This document shows, piece by piece, positions 8,800 to 17,040 of a stretch of DNA of 64,000 bases. Both the position numbers and the translations under genes were made by a program. Position 1 is the first letter of the stretch, and every line of letters starts with the position of its first letter. The notes beneath the pieces were generated by a model that saw only the letters and a list, made by a program, of their open reading frames with translations, was not told where the DNA came from and searched no databases. The DNA lies in NCBI RefSeq assembly GCF_017897595.1, contig NZ_JAGKIK010000004.1, forward strand, positions 62,001 to 126,000, in the 5' to 3' direction. This stretch comes from Aquimarina sp. U1-2 (GTDB lineage: Bacteria; Bacteroidota; Bacteroidia; Flavobacteriales; Flavobacteriaceae).

Positions 8800-9564
8800 T
8801 TATCGAATATGGCTTCCTGCATTTATATCAATTGTAGCTCCTGTTGCATGATCCATATAACCGCTACACATCATTCCGACCATGGGAGCTATATCTTCTG
8901 GAGTGGTTAATCGATTAAGAGCAAGTTCGCTAAGTACTTTTTCTTCACCATGATCTTCTATAAATTGTTCTGCCATTTGTGTTCGGGTAAATCCTGGAGA
9001 TACAACAAAAGATTTAATATTCTGTTTTCCAAAAGACCTTGCTACACTACGTGCAAGAGCTACCAAACCACCTTTTGAAGCTGCATAAGCGAGATATTCT
9101 TCGGTTTCACCTCTAAAAACAGCTCTACTGCCTATAAAAACAAAGGTACCTTGATTCTTTTTTACAAAATGATCAATTCCTAATTTTGTTAAAAGACCTA
9201 CAGAATTTAAATTAACATCCATTGTCTTTTTCCAGGTGGCATACCAGTCATGGGTATCTTTTCTAGTAGAATGGGCTAAAAAGATTCCTGCATTTAAAAC
9301 AATACTATCTAAACCTCCGAAAGTATCTATAACATTTTTGAACAAATTTTCTACTTCATTTTGATTTCCTAAGTCTGCTTTAAAGGATTTGGATTTTGTT
9401 TCAGGAAAGGTAGTGATAAGACGATTTGCCGATGTAGTATCAGTATTATAATGTACAGCGACAGTGGCTCCCATACGCATTAAAAAACCAGCGATACTCT
9501 TACCAATTCCGTTAGAAGCGCCTGTAACTAATATTTTCTTACCTTTTAAATCTAATTGTATCAT
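8800..9564 (-). CDS. Short-chain dehydrogenase/reductase (FabG-like)
   Basis: A 254-residue classical SDR using NAD(P)H. The cofactor motif TGASNGIG is at residues 14-21, LNAG at 90-93, and the catalytic residues are Ser146 (IGSRAVF), Tyr160 and Lys164 (YAASK). AD at 63-64 is the adenine-contacting region. The C-terminus (GATIDINAGSHIR) matches the FabG-like end (usually G..i.vdGG). Substrate cannot be inferred. The gene appears to be monocistronic, with 235 bases to the convergent HTH gene and 281 bases to the next minus-strand gene. Confidence 0.9.
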   Translation of the reverse strand: MIQLDLKGKKILVTGASNGIGKSIAGFLMRMGATVAVHYNTDTTSANRLITTFPETKSKSFKADLGNQNEVENLFKNVIDTFGGLDSIVLNAGIFLAHSTRKDTHDWYATWKKTMDVNLNSVGLLTKLGIDHFVKKNQGTFVFIGSRAVFRGETEEYLAYAASKGGLVALARSVARSFGKQNIKSFVVSPGFTRTQMAEQFIEDHGEEKVLSELALNRLTTPEDIAPMVGMMCSGYMDHATGATIDINAGSHIR

Positions 9565-9689
9565 GATTCTACCTTTTAAGTATAAAAATAGTAGAATTAA
9601 CGAGATAATCGAGGTGTAAACACTGCATGAATTGCTTCAAAGTAAGCAATTTCAAAGTAAACTCATATAACCTAAGTCGAGACTACTTT

Positions 9690-9750
9690 TATTGGCACCG
9701 CCAAAGTGTATAATACCCCCGGGTAATTTACTACCGGGTATGCCTTTGAA
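9690..9750. repeat. Repeat family C, copy 3
   Basis: TTGGCACCGCCAAAGTGTAT followed by AATACCCCCGGGTAATTTAC; related to copies at 7583, 7852 and 46456. It lies in the 281-base gap between the SDR and MNIO genes, where I see nothing else. Confidence 0.5.
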
Positions 9751-9845
9751 CATAGCATCCTAATTATCAAGTAAAAATTAGTTTCCTAACTTGATAGCTA
9801 ATGAGCTTGTTTTCATCATTCACTTAAATTAATATGCAAAATACG

Positions 9846-11306
9846 TTACGCTTCCAAAATCATCCAGTCCATTGTATTTGCATCAGGCGTAATCTCGATC
9901 TCATACTTTCCTAACGCTCCTCTGTTTTCCGGTAGTTTTCCTTGTGAAAGTGCTTTAAACATAGGTGTAGGGTCTACATCGAAATCAACGATTCGCTTGG
10001 TGTCATCTAGTAATGTTTGTAAAATAGCGACTTCATATGCTAGTAATCGATCTAACCAAGGCAGTTTATAGTTTTTATTTTCTAGATAGTGCGCAAAATT
10101 TATAGCTTCTTTATGACTTAACTGTTCTGGTGGTTTATGTTTCCAAAAGTCGTTTAGCAGTGCGGCAAATATCTTCATACCTAAAACCAGCATCATGTAT
10201 CTTGTGGTAAGCTTAAATACTCGAGCTACCATAGAAGCACGAAACTCCTTAATTAACTTTTGATATACGGCTATTCTATCACTTTGGATCCCCATTGTAC
10301 CATTTACTTCGACACTAATCACCTGGTGGCCTAGTAATTCTTCCCAGGCTTTAGGTTCAAATTCTTTATTTAATATCTGAATATTTTGAACACCTCTAGG
10401 CATTTGTTCTTCTTTGGAAATTGTATAAGGTATAGCTCTATCATCCCAAAGACGTTTTACTTTTTCCATTTCTGAAATAATAACAGCGTCGCCTGCTACC
10501 GGTATGTATGAATCAAAAACTTCATAAGTTATAGCCTTTAAGTTTCGAAGTTCAGGAAGAATTTCTTTGGTCAAAGCTAATAACCTTTTATCAATAGGAC
10601 CAGAATGAGAATCCATCCAAAGATCGTTAAGCTCTGTACCTCCTGCGATATGCATTTCGACAACATGATCAAGAGGTATTTCTTTTAAAAACTCTTCAAT
10701 ACTCTGGCGGCCATTAAGTTGATTGGCAAATATATTATGGATGTCTAATAATATACCACAACCTGTTTCCTTGCATAGATGAGATACAAAAGCCCCATCA
10801 TTCATTTCCAAATTATTTGGTTTGAGATAGTTTACTCCCGTTTCTATAGCAATAGGTCGAGAAATTTGTTGTTGAAGATATCGAATATTGTCTATTGTAA
10901 GCTCTAGACCTTTACGTGTTTGACAGGGCGGAAGAAAAAATCCGGTATTAAATTCGGTTGTAGCATTAAAACTAAGGTGTTCTGTAACCCACGGGCTATC
11001 GAATAGCTGCGTAGCATAGTTGATAAGTGTAAGTTGATCTTGTTCTGGCATCCTACTACCCGCTACCGGTGCACCTATACTATGAACCAATTTATGGTAT
11101 GGTAGCTTATTGATCTCTTCAAAAACAGTGATAGGTATTTTTAATTGATCATTTGTATCGCGAACGCATAATGTTTGAGGTTCTATTTCTAATGTATTTA
11201 TAAGTCCTTTAGGAAAATCGATAGATAGCACCGTAGGAGAATAAATAATGCCTACCCCTAGAAGAGGTAGGCTTGCTAAATTTTGAGTGCTTTTTGTAAT
11301 CCCCAT
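9846..11306 (-). CDS. DUF692 family (MNIO) iron enzyme with fused C-terminal domain
   Basis: Residues 1-285 are a DUF692 TIM-barrel, the family of multinuclear non-haem iron oxidases that modify peptides (for example MbnB, TglH, ChrH). Candidate metal ligands are His75 (LVHSIG), His110 (EHLSF), Glu155 (AIETG), Asp188 with His190-Asn191 (LLDIHNIF), His219 (EMHIAGG), Asp232 and His234 (DSHSG) and Glu262 (YEVFD). The family usually has LLD-x-NN; here the first Asn is His190. Residues ~310-486 form an extra helical domain, with a possible resemblance to the DUF2063/HvfC partner often encoded next to DUF692. Most family members are ~280 residues, so this looks like a fusion. The partner gene ends 9 bases upstream, implying one operon. 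Confidence 0.85.
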   Translation of the reverse strand: MGITKSTQNLASLPLLGVGIIYSPTVLSIDFPKGLINTLEIEPQTLCVRDTNDQLKIPITVFEEINKLPYHKLVHSIGAPVAGSRMPEQDQLTLINYATQLFDSPWVTEHLSFNATTEFNTGFFLPPCQTRKGLELTIDNIRYLQQQISRPIAIETGVNYLKPNNLEMNDGAFVSHLCKETGCGILLDIHNIFANQLNGRQSIEEFLKEIPLDHVVEMHIAGGTELNDLWMDSHSGPIDKRLLALTKEILPELRNLKAITYEVFDSYIPVAGDAVIISEMEKVKRLWDDRAIPYTISKEEQMPRGVQNIQILNKEFEPKAWEELLGHQVISVEVNGTMGIQSDRIAVYQKLIKEFRASMVARVFKLTTRYMMLVLGMKIFAALLNDFWKHKPPEQLSHKEAINFAHYLENKNYKLPWLDRLLAYEVAILQTLLDDTKRIVDFDVDPTPMFKALSQGKLPENRGALGKYEIEITPDANTMDWMILEA

Positions 11307-11315
11307 AAAGCAACC

Positions 11316-11726
11316 CTAAAAATTGAAGTCAAATTGATTCTGGAAGAAGATATCATGACCAGAGCAACACGCACGGCAGCCAATTTCTTCAAAAATGTTT
11401 TTAATCGCACTGTCGATTTTTCCGATATCGAATGAAACATTTGATGAAACACCTACGTTCAATGTTTTTGTTGCTAGCGTTTTACCAAGTTGTATTTGTT
11501 GTACTTCTGCTGAAGCCAATGATGTAGGTACAACATTTTCTTGCGAATCCAGGACGTAGTCTCTTAAAGTTTCAAAATAGCAATCCACTCCAGAAAAACA
11601 TTTAGGACACCCTAGTTCGTCTAAGAGATTGTACATACTCTTTTGAAAAGCATCTGCATTGTAAGCCACCTTTGCCGGAATGGATAACCTCACAGCTCCC
11701 CGCCCTTTTCTTTGATCAAATTCCAT
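11316..11726 (-). CDS. MNIO partner protein with duplicated Cys motif
   Basis: A 136-residue protein with no signal peptide, first gene of the MNIO operon. It is an internal duplication: residues ~12-52 and ~88-129 share a beta-rich stretch, a helix and the motif GCxxCxSGxDxxF. The copies read GCPKCFSGVDCYF (Cys40, 43, 49) and GCRACCSGHDIFF (Cys117, 120, 121). MNIO enzymes act on Cys, Asp or other residues of a substrate peptide, usually held by a partner protein. This protein could be the substrate, whose Cys would be modified, or the partner that presents another peptide. I do not recognise a named family. Its -7 box candidate is at 11757-11764. Confidence 0.7.
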   Translation of the reverse strand: MEFDQRKGRGAVRLSIPAKVAYNADAFQKSMYNLLDELGCPKCFSGVDCYFETLRDYVLDSQENVVPTSLASAEVQQIQLGKTLATKTLNVGVSSNVSFDIGKIDSAIKNIFEEIGCRACCSGHDIFFQNQFDFNF

Positions 11727-11756
11727 CTTATTGTTGATTTTAAATTAATAATTGAT

Positions 11757-11764
11757 CAAACTTA
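11757..11764 (-). promoter_or_regulatory. Candidate -7 box of the MNIO operon
   Basis: TAAGTTTG on the minus strand matches TAnnTTTG exactly and lies 31 bases upstream of the partner protein's ATG. No clean -33 TTG is visible, so the call rests on the -7 box and its distance. Confidence 0.45.
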
Positions 11765-11968
11765 TAAATTCAAAATACTTTAAAACAGAGGTTTAGCACT
11801 GCTAAAGTGTAAGTGTTTTGCCCCATATTCTACAGGTTAATCACACCTGGTACAATCAAAAATATGTTAATTATTGTTAAAATAGTACCTTTTAATACAT
11901 AGTACTGTAACCAAATCTATTTTCATACGTCTAGTAAGTATCATTACATTTTTAAAAACACAGAAAAT

Positions 11969-12055
11969 ATGAGAACTTTAAACAACAATCAAATTACAAA
12001 TCGAGTACAAACTACAAACAGTTATATCTGGAACTCTAAAAGACGCTATAGATAA
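11969..12055 (+). CDS. 28-residue peptide, copy 1 (candidate precursor peptide)
   Basis: A short ORF, too short for usual gene callers: MRTLNNNQITNRVQ, then TTNSYIWN, then SKRRYR. It has no Cys, is Asn-rich in its first half and ends in a basic-aromatic tail. The ORF at 12090 encodes the same peptide with only two changes (Ser18 to Gly, Ser23 to Leu). Between the two, six further codons differ, all silent third-position changes. That is the pattern of a translated, conserved peptide. The upstream sequence is A-rich (TTTTTAAAAACACAGAAAAT), as is common for translation starts in this phylum. It is divergent from the MNIO operon. Function unknown; candidate substrate or secreted peptide. Confidence 0.7.
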   Translation: MRTLNNNQITNRVQTTNSYIWNSKRRYR

Positions 12056-12089
12056 TTTAATAGTATTTATTCATCAAAAAACGAAAAAC

Positions 12090-12176
12090 ATGAGAACTTT
12101 AAACAACAATCAAATTACAAACCGAGTACAAACTACAAATGGATACATTTGGAATTTAAAAAGACGTTATAGATAA
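12090..12176 (+). CDS. 28-residue peptide, copy 2 (candidate precursor peptide)
   Basis: Second tandem copy: the first 17 residues are identical to copy 1, followed by GYIWNLKRRYR. The gap between copy 1 stop and this start is 34 bases. The segment TTATTCATCAA before it recurs before the third ORF at 12217, so the upstream spacer was copied too. The two copies differ by 10 bases in 87, six of them in synonymous third positions. The tandem arrangement with conserved ends and variable positions 18 and 23 is typical of precursor peptide arrays. Confidence 0.7.
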   Translation: MRTLNNNQITNRVQTTNGYIWNLKRRYR

Positions 12177-12216
12177 TTAGGGCTAAATTATTCATCAATC
12201 TAAACATAGTAGTATT

Positions 12217-12351
12217 ATGAACTTCATACATCATTTTAAAAGTAAATTACAGCAAGCTACAAAAAAGCAACAACTATTCACCCAGTCTGTGGTAGGCGAA
12301 AATGAGTATGAAGTTCATATTCGTATTCGACCCAGGTATTATTCTTATTGA
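12217..12351 (+). CDS. 44-residue peptide, third ORF of the array
   Basis: This ORF reads MNFIHHFKSKLQQATKKQQ, then LFTQSVVGENEYEVH, and ends IRIRPRYYSY. It is not a close copy of the two 28-residue peptides but shares a basic-aromatic C-terminus (RPRYYSY against KRRYR), a Gln/Asn/Lys-rich first half and no Cys. It follows copy 2 by 40 bases in the same direction, and its stop is 72 bases before the convergent hydroxylase stop. Whether it is translated cannot be judged from a single copy. Confidence 0.5.
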   Translation: MNFIHHFKSKLQQATKKQQLFTQSVVGENEYEVHIRIRPRYYSY

Positions 12352-12423
12352 TATTTTAAGATCTTTTGTCTTAATTTTTCTTTAGTAGAAAAGTCTCGAG
12401 GGAGTGCTCTTGCATAAAATAGG

Positions 12424-13278
12424 TTAGACTTTAGGTTCTTTTTGCATCTCAAATTTAGCACTAACAGGTGCACGATAACCCGCAAAAGGTAGTTTGAGCA
12501 ACTTCCCTATTCTTGTATTAGAATCCACATCTGGATACGTATCTACTCCATATTTCAAATCGCTAGTAGACAATTTAGAAAACGTTCCGAAAATTCTATC
12601 CCAGATCGAAAAAATATTTCCGTAGTTCGTATCGGTATAAGGTAGCACATAATGGTGGTGTACTTTATGCATATCTGGCGAAACTAGAATCCAGCTTATT
12701 ACAGTATCCAACTTTTTTGGTAATGAAATATTAGCATGATTAAATTGAGATAATACTACCGATAAAGATTGATATAGCATAATAATTCCTATTGGTGCTC
12801 CTGCGATAAAAACTGCTATCGTGGTAAACACGAAACGTATAATGCTCTCACCTGGATGATGTCTATTTGCCGTCGTAGTGTCTACATGGTTATCAGTATG
12901 GTGAATCAAATGAAACATCCATAAAGGTTTTACCTTGTGCTCTATATAATGGGCAAACCAGGCACCGATCAAATCGAGTATGGCAACCCCTACCAGAATA
13001 TTTGCCCAAAGCGGCATTTCTAGCCAATGTAAGATTCCAAAATTGTGTGCTACGGTCCAATCACTAGTTGTAAGCAATATAAAGGCCAACACAAAATTTA
13101 CCACAATAGTAGTAAGCGTAAAGAAAATATTTGGCCAGGCATGTTTAAATTTTTTATACTCGAACTGAAATAAAGGCGAAGCATACTCAATCAACCAAAA
13201 AAATGTAATTCCTCCTACCAAAATCAGGCTGCGATGTGAAGAAGGAATGGTTTCAAAATATTGAATTATTGTTTCCAT
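12424..13278 (-). CDS. Sterol desaturase/fatty acid hydroxylase family protein
   Basis: A 284-residue integral membrane di-iron enzyme. The His-box ligands are present: H110-x3-H114, HLIHH at 123-127 with H131, and HKVHHHY with H204, H207-H209. Several hydrophobic helices lie at about residues 15-35, 50-72, 90-108 and 148-172. Family members hydroxylate or desaturate sterols, carotenoids or fatty acyl chains; the substrate here is unknown. The coding region is monocistronic and convergent with the peptide array. It has no visible link to the MNIO cassette beyond proximity. Confidence 0.88.
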   Translation of the reverse strand: METIIQYFETIPSSHRSLILVGGITFFWLIEYASPLFQFEYKKFKHAWPNIFFTLTTIVVNFVLAFILLTTSDWTVAHNFGILHWLEMPLWANILVGVAILDLIGAWFAHYIEHKVKPLWMFHLIHHTDNHVDTTTANRHHPGESIIRFVFTTIAVFIAGAPIGIIMLYQSLSVVLSQFNHANISLPKKLDTVISWILVSPDMHKVHHHYVLPYTDTNYGNIFSIWDRIFGTFSKLSTSDLKYGVDTYPDVDSNTRIGKLLKLPFAGYRAPVSAKFEMQKEPKV

Positions 13279-13448
13279 ATCTGTAATATTCTATTTAGAC
13301 CGTTCTGTATTTTAGCTATTTTTAAATCGAAATCCGTTAATTCGAGTGCTTCTTTCTTAGAAAAAGTAGTTCAAAAAGGGCGTATCACTACAAAACTATC
13401 CGAACTGATTTAGATAACATATACAAAAGACATCTTTATCACAATTAG

Positions 13449-13895
13449 CTATGCACTTTTATGCTTTGATGTGTTTTCTCCCTTATGTGTGAGACTTTTT
13501 GCCCAAACTATCGCATCTTCAAGATTATCGAAATTTCTAAAGCTATTTCGAACAAATAATTTTTCTACCAATGAAGCTATTAAACCCTTTTGTGTGTAGC
13601 TTACGATAGCGTAACCTCTTAACTTATAATTGTTTCTGAAAAATTTGATCCAATCACTAGGCTTAACAGAATAAGAGTGTACACGATTACTAATATACAC
13701 TATATTTTCGCCATTGTGATCATACAAATGCGTAAGTTCTTCAACGATCGGTTTGGCATGGTCGTCCCAGGTATACAATGTCCCTTCTTCAATTTCGGCT
13801 ACTACAAAAGTATCAAAGAGATAATAGGTTCCGCAAGAAAACTGAATTTCTTGTATAGCACCCTGGTAAAAGGCAGATTCTTTTATATAACCCAT
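13449..13895 (-). CDS. STAS/SpoIIAA-like protein
   Basis: A 148-residue cytoplasmic protein without signal or membrane segments. The pattern of alternating strands and helices (FDTFVVAEIEEGTLYTWDD, ENIVYISNRV, GYAIVSYTQKG, FDNLEDAIVWAKSL) resembles the SpoIIAA-like/STAS-like proteins common in flavobacteria. These are poorly characterised. The AsmA-like gene lies upstream... on the genome to the right and ends... on the same strand, with 79 bases between them, so co-transcription is possible. Family assignment is by appearance only. Confidence 0.55.
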   Translation of the reverse strand: MGYIKESAFYQGAIQEIQFSCGTYYLFDTFVVAEIEEGTLYTWDDHAKPIVEELTHLYDHNGENIVYISNRVHSYSVKPSDWIKFFRNNYKLRGYAIVSYTQKGLIASLVEKLFVRNSFRNFDNLEDAIVWAKSLTHKGENTSKHKSA

Positions 13896-13974
13896 AATAT
13901 CGTAAATAGCTTTTCAATATAGTAATTATTTTATCAGCAACAAGACCACTACGCCAGAAGAAGTGAGAATAGGT

Positions 13975-15474
13975 TTAAATAATAATCTCGAGCAAGCCTT
14001 TACGAATACAAAGCCAAAAATAATTCCAAAAAGATTTTGTTGGGTCTCGCTCTACGTCAATTTCATCTTTGGTTACCATGCCTTTATTTTCTTGCCCCCC
14101 TATGATCATATTGGCAATAGAACTTAATAATGATTTGAGTTTTTTGGTTTCTTGATCGTAAATTTCGACATCGAATTTTTGAAATGATAACTGCATTGCT
14201 CCTTTTGCTTCTTTATGATTTCCATCAAAATTAAAATACATTTTATCGAGTGCTCCCTTCGCTTTAATTTGCATAACGGGAGTCAAAAAAGAATTGAGTG
14301 AAGCTGCCCTCACATTTAACAAAGATCCCTTTATATTAAAATAATCGGAAAGATCATTACTATCAAAACTCCATTCAACCTCAAAAGGTGCTTGATTCAT
14401 AAATGAAGAGGAAATATTAACCTGAATCGCCTTGGCATTTTCAAAATTACTTATCGCTCCTGTATGAAGAGTAAGCTCATGAAATTCTAATTTTCCGGGG
14501 TCTGCATCACTATCCGGATGCTCTATATATCGCACTAAACTATTTATGATTGCCAAAGAATCAATTTGTATTTTGGTGTTCAACTCTCGTAATAGTTGAC
14601 TGTACAAAGGCTTTATTGCGGTATCATTAGCGATTCTTTTATCTCTGTATATATCAAGTTGAAAACTATCTAACTTAATCTTTTTAGATAAAAAATGGAG
14701 TGTTTTTTGTTGATCGACTATGCGAGGTGCTTCAATTTGAAGCAAAGCTCCGTTCATGTGTATATAATCTTTTTCAGTTTTAATGGCTTGATGAAATTCG
14801 GCTTTATTCATCAGAGGTACTATTTGCAGCCCTTTCAATTCTATATTTGTATTAGTTAAAGTACTTTGCCGCAATTTCAATATATGATAAGGATCTAAGG
14901 ATACTTGTAAAGAATCTAGCGTCATCTCAAAACTCGATGTCGTAAAAGGAATTTTACGTTTCAACGCTTCCGTATTCACGACCAAATCCTTTATAAATCC
15001 CTGGATGTTAAAAATTTGAAAACCAGAACTGCTACCATTTTGATTTAAAATTTTCAAACTCCCATCATTGATATCTATGTGATTTATGCATATGTCTTTA
15101 CTTGATATTGGAGTTTTTGTACTATCTGATTTTGATATCGATTCCGTTAAAATAATTCGCGGGACGTTCAATTCTAAAGAACTAGCTTCTATTTTTTTAT
15201 CGAAAAGTATTTTTTTAGGATGAATACCAGAGAGCTTCACCCCTGTAGCACTAACTTTTATATGGTTAGCTAAGGTAAATACAGGACTGTCAATAGCAAC
15301 AGACATGGTCAACAAACTAAGATCTAAATCTTTATACGAGAATTCAATTTGATTGGTATCGATATTTTCAAGCGCATTTTTAATTGTATATCGAATACTA
15401 AAATGAACACACCCATAGCAAAACAATAGGAGTACCGTAATTAAACATACTCTCATCCAAATTCTTACAGACAT
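13975..15474 (-). CDS. AsmA-like (DUF748-type) membrane-anchored protein
   Basis: A 499-residue protein with one N-terminal hydrophobic segment (residues 5-25, ending FCYGCVHF). The rest is a long run of beta-strand repeats typical of AsmA/DUF748 proteins, such as IKVSATGVKLSGIHPKKIL, LEFHELTLHTGAI and FNIKGSLLNVRAASLNSFL. Such proteins span the periplasm and are linked to lipid transport or outer-membrane maintenance. The Cys in YGC sits near a possible lipobox but the context is more like a membrane anchor. The final helix (NYFWLCIRKGLLEIII) is hydrophobic. The STAS-like gene follows on the same strand. Confidence 0.65.
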   Translation of the reverse strand: MSVRIWMRVCLITVLLLFCYGCVHFSIRYTIKNALENIDTNQIEFSYKDLDLSLLTMSVAIDSPVFTLANHIKVSATGVKLSGIHPKKILFDKKIEASSLELNVPRIILTESISKSDSTKTPISSKDICINHIDINDGSLKILNQNGSSSGFQIFNIQGFIKDLVVNTEALKRKIPFTTSSFEMTLDSLQVSLDPYHILKLRQSTLTNTNIELKGLQIVPLMNKAEFHQAIKTEKDYIHMNGALLQIEAPRIVDQQKTLHFLSKKIKLDSFQLDIYRDKRIANDTAIKPLYSQLLRELNTKIQIDSLAIINSLVRYIEHPDSDADPGKLEFHELTLHTGAISNFENAKAIQVNISSSFMNQAPFEVEWSFDSNDLSDYFNIKGSLLNVRAASLNSFLTPVMQIKAKGALDKMYFNFDGNHKEAKGAMQLSFQKFDVEIYDQETKKLKSLLSSIANMIIGGQENKGMVTKDEIDVERDPTKSFWNYFWLCIRKGLLEIII

Positions 15475-15789
15475 AGTTTATGATTATTCTTATAAAAATA
15501 CATTTCTATGAGTAACTTAATGAGTGTAAATCATCAATTCGTTAATCTATATGCAAAACTACCTGTATACATGAGTTCAACTACTAAAAAATTGTGCTCA
15601 CCTATCGTTCTGTAACATATACACTACCGTGATTTAAATTAATTTGACAAATACTATATTTTCTTTTGAAAACTATCCTTTTTAAAATGATTTTAACCTT
15701 AAAAGGCTCACTTTTAACACTTTCTAATGTATGTAATAAACTTCTCTATAGCCTATGTTAATTTCGTTTTCAATCTATGATTACACGAA
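15475..15789. other. Non-coding gap, divergent promoters
   Basis: Some 315 bases between the AsmA-like gene (-) and a lipoprotein gene (+). Apart from the -7 box at its right edge I see no ORF, repeat or hairpin of note. Confidence 0.4.
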
Positions 15790-15797
15790 TATATTTG
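15790..15797 (+). promoter_or_regulatory. -7 box of the lipoprotein gene
   Basis: TATATTTG, an exact TAnnTTTG match, 24 bases before the ATG at 15822. A T-rich stretch (GTTTTC) about 20 bases further upstream stands in for the -33 region. Confidence 0.55.
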
Positions 15798-15821
15798 TAA
15801 ATAACCTTAAAACATATATTT

Positions 15822-16307
15822 ATGAAAACAGTATCTTTTATTATCAAGAGCGTATTACTATCTATTTTTATAATCGGTTTTATCGCATGTAGTGATGATG
15901 ATAATGATGACAATAATAACAACTCTGGTCTTGATGAAAGCACATTGCTCCCAATCACCAATAGTGAAGTAAGCGGATCATGGATTGTTACGTTATTTCG
16001 AGACGATGATGAGGATGAGACGAGCGATTTTAACGGACTTACTATTAATTTTGAAGAAAATGGAGCTATTAATATCACCGACGGATCAAATACCGTTACC
16101 GGTACCTGGTCTATCAATAGCAATAATAAACGCATTGCAATAGACCTTGATGAAAGTACTTTTGTTCTTTTAAGTAACAGAGAGGAGCTAGAAGACCTTG
16201 AAGACGATCGTTGGGCAATAGTAGAAAAAACTGATACACAATTACACTTATTAGAAGATGATGATTTGCCTAGAGACAGGGTACATTTTGAAAGAGTTAC
16301 ACCATAA
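15822..16307 (+). CDS. Lipocalin-like lipoprotein
   Basis: A 161-residue lipoprotein with signal peptide and lipobox IGFIAC (Cys23), followed by a very acidic SDDDNDDNNNN linker typical of exported flavobacterial lipoproteins. The body reads as a small beta-barrel: ISGSWIVTLF-type strand (VSGSWIVTLFRDDDE), LTINFEENGAINITDG, NTVTGTWSINSNNKRIAI. This G-x-W plus NG-x-G-TW layout is that of lipocalin-like domains. Function unknown. A strong terminator follows at 16373. Confidence 0.75.
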   Translation: MKTVSFIIKSVLLSIFIIGFIACSDDDNDDNNNNSGLDESTLLPITNSEVSGSWIVTLFRDDDEDETSDFNGLTINFEENGAINITDGSNTVTGTWSINSNNKRIAIDLDESTFVLLSNREELEDLEDDRWAIVEKTDTQLHLLEDDDLPRDRVHFERVTP

Positions 16308-16372
16308 AATGCTACAACTAAAAGATGTAAATAGATCTTTTAAGATTGTATCGTAAAGTTCTAATAAAGTTA

Positions 16373-16406
16373 AACCCAGATTTTTTTAATGTAAAATCTG
16401 GGTTTT
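16373..16406 (+). terminator. Strong intrinsic terminator
   Basis: A perfect 12-bp stem AACCCAGATTTT / AAAATCTGGGTT with an 8-nt loop, then TTGTT. It follows the lipoprotein stop by 66 bases. Confidence 0.8.
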
Positions 16407-16533
16407 GTTAGATATGCTTCCATTGTTTTTAGAGATTTGTTTATCTTGTTGTGCGATACTAGTGTTATCAGTAGTACATTTTTAATCATTATGAACCGGT
16501 TTGGTTCCTACTATTTATTTTCAAATCTTATAA

Positions 16534-17040
16534 ATGCATATAGAAAATTCTACTATTGAAGATATTCCGGCGATTTTACAACTGTATACACATGCTGTAG
16601 CGTATCAAACAAAAGTGGGAGCTGTACCTTGGCCTCAATTTACACATAGCGATATTAAAAAAGAAATAGACGCGGGGCAACAATGGAAAATCGTAATAGA
16701 TAACCAAATTGCTTGTGTTTGGATGACTACTTTTGATGACCCTTATATTTGGGAAGTCAAAAACAAAGATCCGTCGGTTTATATTCACCGAATTGCAACG
16801 AATCCTAAATTTAGAGGGCAACATTTTGTAAAGAAAATTATCACGTGGGCGTACACTTTTGCAGCATCTCGACAAAAAGAGTTCATTCGCATGGATACTG
16901 CCGGACATAATGAAAAGCTAATCTCGTATTACACGAATTGTGGTTTTGAGTTTCTTGGCTCTGCTCCTCTCAAAAATGCTTCGAAACTTCCGTCACATTA
17001 TCGCAATACCAAAGTAAGTCTTTTTCAAATTAAACTATGA
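16534..17040 (+). CDS. GNAT family N-acetyltransferase
   Basis: A 168-residue GNAT acetyltransferase. The order of elements is as expected: N-terminal IENSTIEDIPAILQLY, a central WEV...VYIHRIATNPKFRGQHFVKKII segment at about 74-110 holding the acetyl-CoA binding loop (usually Q/RxxGxG/A; here RGQHF), and the C-terminal LISYYTNCGFEFLG motif. Substrate unknown; small molecule and protein N-termini are both possible. It is monocistronic, between a terminator and a long gap. Confidence 0.85.
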   Translation: MHIENSTIEDIPAILQLYTHAVAYQTKVGAVPWPQFTHSDIKKEIDAGQQWKIVIDNQIACVWMTTFDDPYIWEVKNKDPSVYIHRIATNPKFRGQHFVKKIITWAYTFAASRQKEFIRMDTAGHNEKLISYYTNCGFEFLGSAPLKNASKLPSHYRNTKVSLFQIKL

